DNA of 31,848 nucleotides from a virus, in the IMG/VR virus record IMGVR_UViG_3300045935_000011, positions 1 through 31,848 of that record. The stretch is one strand, 5' to 3'. The translations under genes were made by a program, and so were the position numbers. The notes under the pieces were generated by a model, which made no database searches, had not been told where the DNA came from, and saw nothing but the letters and a program-made list of their open reading frames with translations. Positions 8,087 through 15,001 of the stretch are shown piece after piece; the first letter of the stretch is position 1, and every line of letters begins with the position of its first letter.

Positions 8087-8359
8087 CTATGCCGGGATGC
8101 CGTCCGCCGTAACCCAGACCGTAGGCGTCAGCGATGCTATCCAAATCGGTTTGCCGATCGTTACGTCCATGAAAAAACGCCCGACCCAAAGCAGCTTGAC
8201 CGGGCGCTGCGCCGTAGTCCCACTCTGCACCATGGCATTGCAGATCAAAAATACCGCGCCGAACCAATTGCGCCACGATGGATTGACCGCGAGCATGGAA
8301 CCGTCATCATCCAATCGATCGACTGGAGTTTCGGGGGGCGCGTTGATTAGCGCGGCCAT
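8087..8359 (-). CDS. Small tail/virion protein (90 aa)
   Basis: A 90-residue protein starting at the ATG at 8359, which overlaps the TGA of the gp10-like gene as ATGA; longer in-frame readings enter that gene and were not used. The C-terminal half contains PVKLLWVGRFFMDVTIGKPI followed by a Trp-containing P-T-V-W-V-T-A-D-G ending. This G-R-x-F-x-D-x-T-x-G-K-P-I-W pattern is a common short module in phage virion proteins and fibre-associated genes. Residues 34-44 are hydrophobic (GAVFLICNAMV). Its position between tail hub and ejection genes suggests a small tail or ejection accessory; the precise function is unknown. Confidence 0.55.
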   Translation of the reverse strand: MAALINAPPETPVDRLDDDGSMLAVNPSWRNWFGAVFLICNAMVQSGTTAQRPVKLLWVGRFFMDVTIGKPIWIASLTPTVWVTADGIPA

Positions 8360-9780
8360 CAGTCGCTTTCCGGGTTGAGCGTCGCGCTGACGACGACGAA
8401 CGGCACAGGGTCCGTGCATGTAATCTTGAAAACAAAACTGCGCGCCGTCCCAAGCCTGCGCCACTCCACGCGCGTGCGAAACTGCCCGATCGCGCCCATC
8501 GTCTTCCACATCTGCGCACCCCAGGTCTTGCCGTTGTCACGCGATACGGATAGGCCAATCTGCGGATTCGACCCTTGCCCCGTTGCCGTGCCGCTGCCGA
8601 CTTCCATATCGATTCGCAAACAATCGGCTTGCAGGTACTCCAAGCCTGGATTCGCCACGGTCTCGCTGACGATCTCGCGCTCGATTGACGCGCCGTTGTC
8701 GGTGAGTGCGTTGCAATCCAGGCGGTGCAGACGCCCGGTTGAGAAATCGCCAACGATCTGCTGGCCAAGCAGCGTGAAGCCGAATTCGGCCAGATGCCGC
8801 GCAATGCCGAAGCTCTTGACCTTCGACCATTGCCCAGGATTCTGCGAGCCGTCATACAGCCACGATGCCGGCACGCTCGGGAAATTGATCTGGTACATCG
8901 GGTGCCCGTTGCACATGTAGGAAAGTGCGCTCGCATCCGTCGTCACGGCGTACTGGTTGATGACGAAATCCATGTCTTGAGACGAGATTTTTTCTGGCAG
9001 ATAGCCGTTCATCTTCCCGATCATCACTTGGCCCATTCTGTTTTGGACCAACATGCAGAATGTGTTGTCGAAGCGCGCAATGCTGTAGCGCGCGGCAAGC
9101 CCCCACTCGTTCGCCGTGCCCTGCAACTGCGAGAACGGGAAATCCGCGGTGCCCGAGTTGCCCCAGAATTCCGTGACGAGATAGCCCGGCAGAATCAATT
9201 GCCCATTGCTCGCATAGGCGCGCACGATTTGATCCGGGCTCACTTCGGCGTTCGCAAAGTTGAGCGCATCCCACGAAAGGCCATCGTCAATGTCAGAGAC
9301 CTGGAAGCGGCTGGAGTCCTGAATGCTGACGACGAAGCGGCGCCCCAGGTAGGTGACGGTTGCAGGATTCGCCGGGAAATCAGGGTCCGTAATCTGCGCG
9401 AAAATGTGCGTCACGGTGTCGTAGATGTAGCCCGCGGTGCCATCCACGATCATGACCTGCGCCGTGTTATGCGACATGCCGACGCGGCCCTGAGTCGTCA
9501 GCAGCATACCGCGCACCGTCGCCACGCCGATATTGTTCACTTCGTACAGGTTGCCGAGGTGTACGACAAAGCACACGTCCAATTCCTCGAACGCGATGCC
9601 TCCGCGAACGGGCGTAGGGCCGAAGTCAACGAATAGGCGCAGGCCTGGCGTCGAGAACGCAACGAGAATGCTCTTTTCGCCTGCGGGACGACTTTCGATC
9701 GCCATGTTTTGAAGGCTGTTCGCAGTCACGAAACTGGAACGCGCGAGTTGGCCGAGGCCCAGGAGAGAAATGCGCGGCAT
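8359..9780 (-). CDS. P22 gp10-like packaged-DNA stabilisation / tail hub protein
   Basis: A 473-residue protein matching the size of P22 gp10 (about 470 residues), which sits under gp4 at the tail vertex, helps hold packaged DNA and attaches the tail. It begins MPRISLLGLGQLARSSFVTA and is beta-rich. Features of the family that I recognise are the middle region with Y-L-G-R-R-F-V-V-S, LSWDALNFANAEVSPDQIVR and EFWGNSG, and the C-terminal L-S-V-S-R-D-N-G-K-T-W-G phrase typical of beta-propeller-like hub proteins. The order gp4-like, then this gene, agrees with P22. Its ATG overlaps the TAA of the ART-like gene (TAATG), suggesting coupled translation with an unexpected neighbour. Confidence 0.8.
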   Translation of the reverse strand: MPRISLLGLGQLARSSFVTANSLQNMAIESRPAGEKSILVAFSTPGLRLFVDFGPTPVRGGIAFEELDVCFVVHLGNLYEVNNIGVATVRGMLLTTQGRVGMSHNTAQVMIVDGTAGYIYDTVTHIFAQITDPDFPANPATVTYLGRRFVVSIQDSSRFQVSDIDDGLSWDALNFANAEVSPDQIVRAYASNGQLILPGYLVTEFWGNSGTADFPFSQLQGTANEWGLAARYSIARFDNTFCMLVQNRMGQVMIGKMNGYLPEKISSQDMDFVINQYAVTTDASALSYMCNGHPMYQINFPSVPASWLYDGSQNPGQWSKVKSFGIARHLAEFGFTLLGQQIVGDFSTGRLHRLDCNALTDNGASIEREIVSETVANPGLEYLQADCLRIDMEVGSGTATGQGSNPQIGLSVSRDNGKTWGAQMWKTMGAIGQFRTRVEWRRLGTARSFVFKITCTDPVPFVVVSATLNPESD

Positions 9781-10334
9781 TACAGCAGCACATCCCCGGT
9801 AGCGTAGACACTTGCGCCGTCGCGCAGAGCGCTGCCGATGTCTGCGTTATCTACTGATTCTGGATCAACTACAAGGCGTTTCTTTGGTATCTTTACCTCA
9901 ATAACTTCGGAACCGAATTCCTCCGCAACTTTCTTGTTTGGCGTTAATGAAACCCCTCTGATATTGCCGAAATAGTCACCGCTTTTGATTGTGCCAGATT
10001 GGCGAATCGAATCCGCCGCGTCTTTGCTTGTACCGTGGTACAGCGTTACTAAATCTTTCCCGATCCCTGAAACTATTGCCCGCGTCGCAGTCATTCCAGC
10101 AAATCCCAGGTTCTGAATCTTCTGATTGTACTCAGGATCAACAGGTACGCCGCGCTGCGCAAGACTGCCCCCAGGATTTGCGCCAGTCGGACACACATCG
10201 CGCACGCCACCCGCCAGAGCATCATAAACTCGGTTTCCCATGTCCCGATAAAACTGCGGATCGCGTGCCGCACCCATTAATGATTCAAACGTGCTCGGCG
10301 CCTTCTGCCGTTGCGCTTGCAGGATTTCATCCAT
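9780..10334 (-). CDS. Virion-region protein with ADP-ribosyltransferase-like C-terminal domain
   Basis: A 184-residue protein from the ATG at 10334 (a GTG at 10343 is also possible). The N-terminal half is helical (DEILQAQRQKAPSTFESLMG, then a RDPQFYRDMGNRVYDAL stretch) and unrecognised. The C-terminal half from about residue 94 resembles the ADP-ribosyltransferase fold of phage polyvalent-type ARTs: VTLYHGTS (His100) for the first catalytic position, a G-x-x-x-S-G-D-Y-F-G turn, GVSLTPNKKVAEEFGS for the second-strand region, IEVKIPKKRLVVDPE, and a final ASVYATGDVLL. The usual catalytic Glu is not evident; the Asp in GDVLL occupies the expected area and the usual strand-two Tyr is replaced in SLTP. 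It lies between gp4-like and gp10-like genes, so the product could be virion-borne. Activity is uncertain. Confidence 0.6.
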   Translation of the reverse strand: MDEILQAQRQKAPSTFESLMGAARDPQFYRDMGNRVYDALAGGVRDVCPTGANPGGSLAQRGVPVDPEYNQKIQNLGFAGMTATRAIVSGIGKDLVTLYHGTSKDAADSIRQSGTIKSGDYFGNIRGVSLTPNKKVAEEFGSEVIEVKIPKKRLVVDPESVDNADIGSALRDGASVYATGDVLL

Positions 10335-10346
10335 AGTCGGCACGGT

Positions 10347-11072
10347 TCACCCGCTGAATCCGTTTGGTCCCCACCAACCGCGCCGCCCGCCGAGCCCGGC
10401 AATCGCCGCATCCAATTGCAGCACTCTTGGTCGTCTATTGGCTCTTTTTACTATGCCTAGCGATTCGCGTGCGCCTTCGACTACATCTGGAAAGTTGGAC
10501 AGGCGCTTCCCAAATAGCGGCGCGAGACGCAGCGCGAGGTTATAAACGAAGGCGTCGCTGTATCCTGGGGGAAACGATACAGTGGTGCCAACTGCGGCGA
10601 TTTGCGTCAGCAGCCGATCAATCGAAAACGTAATCGGAACGATGGCGGACGGCACGGGCCACAGCGTGATCGAAGCGGCCGGGAAATCGTTGATGAATAA
10701 ATACCGCAGCGGGAACTGGCCGGGCTGATCCTTCACGCCGACCATGTTGTATTCAGCCTGACTCCAAGGCAGGCAGGCGAACGTGGCGCCGTTGATGACA
10801 GTGTACGCGGGCTCCCAGATACGCTGCGGACGATCTGCGTTCCACGTGGAACCGGGGCCGATGGGATACGTCGCTAGATTGGCGACGCTGTTGAAGGTCT
10901 GATTGACCGCGCCGTAGACCGCGAGATTTTGCGCGCTCCAGGAATCGAGGAGCTGATTGAACTTGCGGAGGCAGTCGGACGTCTCGTCAAAAGTGAGCGT
11001 CTGATCTGTGCCGAGGGAGGAAGTCAGTCCGAGCGCATCCTCGATGTATTGCAGGGCGGTTGCGCTCGGCAT
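10347..11072 (-). CDS. P22 gp4-like tail accessory / head completion protein
   Basis: A 241-residue protein from the ATG at 11072 (a TTG at 11078 gives two more residues). The family of P22 gp4-type proteins binds the portal and starts tail assembly. The sequence shows TALQYIEDALGL near the start, then LTFDETSDCLRKFNQLLDSW, the region ATYPIGPGSTW, ITLWPVPSAI, and the conserved SFPPGYSDAFVYNLALRLAP near residues 185-205. This arrangement, with a helical N terminus, a beta middle and the P-x-G-Y-x-x-A-x-x-x-N-L-A-x-x-L motif, is typical of podovirus head-tail adaptors. Position between coat-proximal genes and the gp10-like gene agrees with the P22 order. Confidence 0.75.
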   Translation of the reverse strand: MPSATALQYIEDALGLTSSLGTDQTLTFDETSDCLRKFNQLLDSWSAQNLAVYGAVNQTFNSVANLATYPIGPGSTWNADRPQRIWEPAYTVINGATFACLPWSQAEYNMVGVKDQPGQFPLRYLFINDFPAASITLWPVPSAIVPITFSIDRLLTQIAAVGTTVSFPPGYSDAFVYNLALRLAPLFGKRLSNFPDVVEGARESLGIVKRANRRPRVLQLDAAIAGLGGRRGWWGPNGFSG

Positions 11073-11091
11073 TTGCAATCATGGCGCGAGA

Positions 11092-11475
11092 TTACACGCC
11101 ACCCGGCGCTGGAAACAAGATCCAATCGATCGCGGTTGCCGCGGTCGCATTTGCCGTGCCAAAGATCGTGAACGATCCCGCCGCGCACACGATGCGCTCC
11201 ACGCGCAACAGCGTGCCGTCTGCCGCCGCCTGCGAAACGTAGGCGCATACCTTGCTGCTCACTGTACATTGTGGATTCGTGACAACGACGGACGCTGCGC
11301 CAATGGCGACGGTGACAGTCCCGCTGTTGTACGTCGTCGATACCGCTCCAGATGTCGCGGGCCCCGCGTTCGTGACTGCAAGCCCTTGCGCAATGAGTGC
11401 GGCTTCCGTGTCTGCCGGCAGTTCGACGATGGTCCCCGAGGCATAGCCGCCATACGCACGATTCAAAAGCACCAT
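11092..11475 (-). CDS. Small virion protein sharing an N-terminal module with its upstream neighbour
   Basis: A 127-residue protein with a strong ribosome site (AAGGAATCACATC before the ATG at 11475). Residues 1-33 (VLLNRAYGGYASGTIVELPA and on to ALIAQGLA) have the same pattern as residues 3-36 of the next upstream gene: L-L-x-x-Y-x-G-Y-A-x-G-T-I, a gap, then L/I-x-x-Q/K-x-I/L-A. This module occurs in many small phage structural proteins. The remainder is Thr/Ala/Val-rich beta sequence with three cysteines (PQCTVSSKVCAYV, IVCAAGS), which could be a decoration or fibre-like domain. The gene lies between coat and gp4-like genes. The virion role is inferred. Confidence 0.6.
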   Translation of the reverse strand: MVLLNRAYGGYASGTIVELPADTEAALIAQGLAVTNAGPATSGAVSTTYNSGTVTVAIGAASVVVTNPQCTVSSKVCAYVSQAAADGTLLRVERIVCAAGSFTIFGTANATAATAIDWILFPAPGGV

Positions 11476-11505
11476 GATGTGATTCCTTTTCCTTTTCGTT
11501 GGCGA

Positions 11506-11949
11506 TTACGTATGGTTCTCAGCTTTTTCCGCTGCGACTCGATCCTTTTCGGCCTTCACATCGGCCGCGTGCGCCGCGACAGGATCAATGGTGATCGTCG
11601 CAATTGAGCCCGGATTGTGATGCTTGTCGTCGATCACGGCGTCGATCCATGCGACGAGATCGGTCAGATGCGCGCCGATTGCATCGATGTCGCTTTTCGA
11701 TCCGCGCGCGAGTTGGTTGCGCAGTGAGACGACGTGCGCACGCAACGCGCCGAGTGATTCGGGAACAGTGAGCGGCTTCGGCGGCGGTAGCGGAACGGCC
11801 TTGCGCTCAGGCGTCGGCATACCTGGAGGCTGCGGCGGCGCGACGGAGGCGATTTGCTTTCCGACCAACTCTTCCTCTTTCGCCGGGAGCAGCGTGAGTA
11901 TCGTTCCCGCTGCGTAGCCGTCGTACTCCTTCAAGAGCTTGATTGTCAT
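11506..11949 (-). CDS. Small phage protein with proline-rich linker, paralogous N terminus
   Basis: A 147-residue protein with AAGGAACAAGAA before the ATG at 11949. It starts with the K-L-L-K-E-Y-D-G-Y-A-A-G-T-I module shared with the following gene. Residues 36-64 form a proline-rich linker (PPQPPGMPTPERKAVPLPPP). Residues about 65-115 form a helical segment (SLGALRAHVVSLRNQLARGS and on to DLVAWIDAVIDD), and the C terminus is charged and Ala/Lys-rich. It lies just downstream of coat in the late transcript, separated from it by the opposite-strand HNH gene. A head or decoration accessory is plausible; no enzyme motif is present. Confidence 0.55.
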   Translation of the reverse strand: MTIKLLKEYDGYAAGTILTLLPAKEEELVGKQIASVAPPQPPGMPTPERKAVPLPPPKPLTVPESLGALRAHVVSLRNQLARGSKSDIDAIGAHLTDLVAWIDAVIDDKHHNPGSIATITIDPVAAHAADVKAEKDRVAAEKAENHT

Positions 11950-12056
11950 TTCTTGTTCCTTTTCTGATACAGTGACTATGCCGCAAGCGGGGCCGCAGAC
12001 GCTTCAAACGTCATGCGACCCCTACCAATCTGCAACCTTGAATGGAGGTTAGCGTC

Positions 12057-12548
12057 ATGGGTGATCGCAATGTTACCGCCGAACGGCTGCGTGAGCTTTT
12101 CAATTACGATCCGAAAACTGGAATTTTGACTAGGCGGTTTACTCGTGGTAGCCGCATCGCTGGTTCTGTAGTCGGAAACGTCGCAAAAGACGGCCGCGTT
12201 CAACTCAGTGTTGACAACAATCATTGCCGCGCGCATCGCATCATCTGGCTCATGGTGACAGGATCGCTGCCACTTCATGATGTTGATCACGTAGACGGCA
12301 ACCCTAGCAACAATCGTTGGGACAATCTGCGCGATGTTCCGCATAAAATAAACCTGCAAAATAGACAGGGCGCGACGAAAGCAAACCCGCTGAAACTTCT
12401 TGGCGTGCAACCAAATCACAATCGCTTCATGGCAAACATCAAGATTGACGGCAAGCGCGTTTATCTTGGAACCTACAAAACGCCACAAGAAGCCCATGCT
12501 GTGTACCTAGAAGCAAAACGCAAATATCACGAAGGAAACACGCTTTAA
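12057..12548 (+). CDS. HNH homing endonuclease with AP2-like DNA-binding domain
   Basis: A 163-residue protein read rightward, against the late genes. The ATG at 12057 is preceded by GGAGG with eight bases of spacing, better than the upstream in-frame ATG at 12042. The central HNH nuclease core shows RAHRIIWLMVTG, then H-D-V-D-H-V-D-G-N-P-S-N-N-R-W-D-N-L-R (the DH...N...H/N motif). The C-terminal region GVQPNHNRFMANIKIDGKR with YLGTYKTPQEAHAVYLEAKR matches the AP2-like domain often joined to phage HNH enzymes. Such genes are free-standing selfish elements that cut alleles lacking them. Its stop overlaps the coat stop (12545-12548), so it sits tightly against an essential gene. Codon use looks slightly more AT-rich than its neighbours. 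Confidence 0.9.
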   Translation: MGDRNVTAERLRELFNYDPKTGILTRRFTRGSRIAGSVVGNVAKDGRVQLSVDNNHCRAHRIIWLMVTGSLPLHDVDHVDGNPSNNRWDNLRDVPHKINLQNRQGATKANPLKLLGVQPNHNRFMANIKIDGKRVYLGTYKTPQEAHAVYLEAKRKYHEGNTL

Positions 12549-13759
12549 GGAATCGTCAGGTATTTTACGGACAATTCGCTATAAGTAGATGCAAAACCAA
12601 AAAGCACATCTATCCGCATGTTGGCGATATCCTGCGCGCCGTCGTAATACTCAATCACGCGCAATCGGAAGCCCTCATCCGAAACCTGCTTCGTGGACAT
12701 CACGCCATTGGCCGGCGGTTCCCAGAGCGGGACCATTGCCAGCGTGAACGCATCCTGATGGAACCCGATATTCGTCGAATACGCCGTACTGGCGGCCCCG
12801 AGAATCACGAACGGCTGCGCCGTAGTCGGTGAAGCCGTGACATTTTGGAACGGTCCAGAGGTCACGATTGCCGGACTGATCGGCAGCGATACCGCGCCCT
12901 GCGCCACGTCCGCCGTAATCACGAAATTGGCGAGCGCACCCGTTGACGTGCGCGACTGTGGGTTGACCGCGAAAACGCCTGGCAGCGTGATCGTGGTGCC
13001 GCGCGTGATCGTGCCTGCGCCAGTCGCCGCAACGGTGATCGTCGATCCGACCTGATTCGCGCCGTTGATGTTCGATGCCGTGCCCGCGCCGTTCGTATGC
13101 ACGTCCACGTTCTGGTCCATCGCGGGATGGATGCCGAAGCTGTCCTGCATGTAACCGGTGCGGTATTGGCCTGAGATTTTCTCGGCCATGTTGAATAGGC
13201 CCGCGAAGCCTTGAATCATGGCGCCGTTGAGCGCCGGATTCATCACGATATTGCGGTTGCCGTCTTTGACAGGCGCCGCCATTTCGTCAAGCCGTTGATT
13301 GATCGACGTGAGCGCGTTGATTGCGAGCGCCTGCGTCGTCGGCAGTGCGCCGGTCGGATTCAGCGTGTTGAATGTCGAGAAGTGCGCGAGTTGCAAGCCC
13401 TGCCGGTCGATTTCGTTCGCAACCGGCGCCATCGCAGCGCGCACTTTTTTCTCGAACTGCGTGAGCGACAGCGTGCGCTCAAACGAGTTGAAGAAAATAT
13501 CGCAGCCGCCCTGCGAGACCGTCAGCGGAATTGTCGTTTCCACCGTGGTCTGTGGCGCTGCGACTCTGCCCGCGCGGTAGGTGTAGCGAGGCGGACGCTT
13601 GATGTTGATCGTCGCCCCTGGCGCGTAGCCGCGACTCATGTTCGATGCATATTCGTCCTCATAGTCGCGGTTGACCGCAGCGGCAAAGGACAGCATGTTT
13701 TTCAGGACGGCGAGCGCCTCTTTCGCCACCAGAGACGATGTGACAAGAACGTTGGACAT
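12545..13759 (-). CDS. Major capsid protein, P22 coat (gp5) family
   Basis: A 404-residue protein; P22 gp5 is 430 residues. It has a strong ribosome site (GGAAGGA, eight bases before the ATG at 13759). The N-terminal SSLVAKEALAVLKNMLSFAA followed by V-N-R-D-Y-E-D-E-Y and then the G-A-T-I-N-I-K-R-P-P-R-Y phrase is highly characteristic of the P22_CoatProtein family (HK97 fold with an inserted domain). Later conserved segments include VSQGGCDIFFNSFERTLSL, IVMNPALNGAMIQGFAGLFN and the C-terminal LRVIEYYDGAQDIANMRIDV. It forms the icosahedral shell and assembles around the scaffold encoded immediately upstream. It converges with the rightward HNH gene at its 3' end. Confidence 0.9.
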   Translation of the reverse strand: MSNVLVTSSLVAKEALAVLKNMLSFAAAVNRDYEDEYASNMSRGYAPGATINIKRPPRYTYRAGRVAAPQTTVETTIPLTVSQGGCDIFFNSFERTLSLTQFEKKVRAAMAPVANEIDRQGLQLAHFSTFNTLNPTGALPTTQALAINALTSINQRLDEMAAPVKDGNRNIVMNPALNGAMIQGFAGLFNMAEKISGQYRTGYMQDSFGIHPAMDQNVDVHTNGAGTASNINGANQVGSTITVAATGAGTITRGTTITLPGVFAVNPQSRTSTGALANFVITADVAQGAVSLPISPAIVTSGPFQNVTASPTTAQPFVILGAASTAYSTNIGFHQDAFTLAMVPLWEPPANGVMSTKQVSDEGFRLRVIEYYDGAQDIANMRIDVLFGFASTYSELSVKYLTIP

Positions 13760-13811
13760 CTTGCGATTCCTTCCAGCGACGCCTAGCGGCGGTAGCCTTA
13801 CTCACGTTTTA

Positions 13812-13844
13812 GCGCGGAGGTCGCATCCCTGCGATGCCCCGCGC
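13812..13844. promoter_or_regulatory. Hairpin between scaffold and coat genes
   Basis: The 92-base gap between scaffold and coat contains an interrupted stem: outer arms GCGCGG (13812-13817) and CCGCGC (13839-13844), inner arms TCGCA (13821-13825) and TGCGA (13830-13834) with a TCCC loop. There is no U-run on the coat-reading strand, so a simple intrinsic terminator is unlikely. It could be an RNA processing or stability element that raises coat expression over scaffold, or a partial terminator. This is the only structure seen in the gap besides the coat ribosome site. Confidence 0.35.
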
Positions 13845-13851
13845 CCCTATT

Positions 13852-14730
13852 TCATCTTCGCGCCCATCGCGCGCCTTGCTTCGCGCGTAGCGCTTCGTAC
13901 TCTTTCTGGCTCATATCCCCGGAGAGTTCTCGGGAGATGCTGCGCCCGCCGTTTAACGGCGAGGGCGGCGCCGGTGCGTTGGTTCCTTTCTTCCCGGCCG
14001 GGCTCGCTAGGCTGGTTTCCAGTTTGCCGAGTTCGGCCACTTGCCGCAGCGGAGAGAGGTCCGTAATCCGCTCGGCCACGTCAGGGTTTTTCGCAAGATG
14101 GTGCAAGAGCGCCGGTCCTACTTCGGATTCCACGATCGCCCTTCGCGCGGCGCCGGAGAGGTCGGGCAGCCCTTCCTCAACGTACGCGGAGACGACGCTC
14201 GCATAATCCTTCGTTGCGGCCTGAAACGCGGCTTCCCGCGCTTGCCAGTCGGCGGCGAGCTTTTGCGTGCTCGCTACCTCGCGGCCCTGCTGTTCGGCTT
14301 GCTGGCGTGCCTGGCGTTCGCTCTGGAGACTTTGATTCGCCACCTGCGCCGCGTCGTACCGCGTGACGGCGCGCAAGTAGGTTTCGTAGTCCTCGAACTG
14401 TTCGCGCTTCGGTTCGCCTATTTCCTGCGCCGGCCGAGACTGCGCTTCGAGCCGCTGGTTCTGCTCTCGGAGTAGCCTGACTTCGGTTTCGGCTGCGACA
14501 CGGGCGGTGCGTTGCCGGTCTAGCCTACGCTGGAATGCGGACTGCTTCCGAGCTTCCTGCTGCTCGGTAGTCTCTGCTGCGTTTTCGGCTGATGCGTCCG
14601 CAGCCGCGGGTGCGCCGGCAGGGTCTTCGGCGCCGGGGGCCGGTAGGCTGGATGCGTCGGGTACAGCGGCTCCAGCGCCGCTATCCTGCGCCGAATTCGT
14701 GCCAGTTGTCAATCCCGGTGCATTTTCCAT
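13852..14730 (-). CDS. Capsid scaffolding protein
   Basis: A 292-residue acidic, highly helical protein located directly upstream of coat, where P22-type phages place the scaffold (P22 gp8 is 303 residues). AGGAGG lies five bases before the ATG at 14730; an ATG one codon earlier is too close to it. The first 60 residues are a disordered Ala/Pro/Asp/Glu segment. From about residue 60 the protein becomes coiled coil (EARKQSAFQRRLDRQRTARV, then long Gln/Arg/Glu helices). The C terminus ends in a short basic helix (YEALRAKQGARWARR), which matches the known use of a positively charged C-terminal helix-turn-helix by P22 scaffold to bind coat. It is expected to leave the procapsid before packaging. 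Confidence 0.8.
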   Translation of the reverse strand: MENAPGLTTGTNSAQDSGAGAAVPDASSLPAPGAEDPAGAPAAADASAENAAETTEQQEARKQSAFQRRLDRQRTARVAAETEVRLLREQNQRLEAQSRPAQEIGEPKREQFEDYETYLRAVTRYDAAQVANQSLQSERQARQQAEQQGREVASTQKLAADWQAREAAFQAATKDYASVVSAYVEEGLPDLSGAARRAIVESEVGPALLHHLAKNPDVAERITDLSPLRQVAELGKLETSLASPAGKKGTNAPAPPSPLNGGRSISRELSGDMSQKEYEALRAKQGARWARR

Positions 14731-14739
14731 CATTTCCTC

Positions 14740-14943
14740 CTACGTCAAATTCAGCGGCGTGAGCACCAGCGCTGCGTTCGCCTCGTTGATCGTGATTTGT
14801 CTGTGAAGGGCTTCAAACTGATCCCTTGCGTACTGCGTGACTTCCGCGAGCGTCGCGTCGCGTCCGAGATTCAGCGCCTTGCCAACGTCGTGTTGCACGC
14901 TTGCGGCTTGGCCTGCACTGGCCGTCAAAGTTATCGTGGGCAT
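14740..14943 (-). CDS. Small hypothetical phage protein (67 aa)
   Basis: A 67-residue protein with GGAG seven bases before the ATG at 14943. It begins with a beta strand (MPTITLTASAGQAASVQHDV), then a helix with the phrase ATLAEVTQYARDQFEALHRQ and a short C-terminal strand (LVLTPLNLT). No family is recognised. Small genes of this sort are common next to scaffold and portal genes. It ends nine bases before the scaffold start and reads in the same direction, so it is probably co-expressed with the head genes. Confidence 0.5.
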   Translation of the reverse strand: MPTITLTASAGQAASVQHDVGKALNLGRDATLAEVTQYARDQFEALHRQITINEANAALVLTPLNLT

Positions 14944-15001
14944 CGTGATCTCCTTATCGTAAATGGTTGAGTGAGGCTGCGCTCGCCCGCTTCGCGCTCG
15001 G

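Noticed and set aside
12545-12548. Possible read-through or fusion between HNH and coat
   Set aside because: They are on opposite strands; the four bases are only overlapping stop codons.
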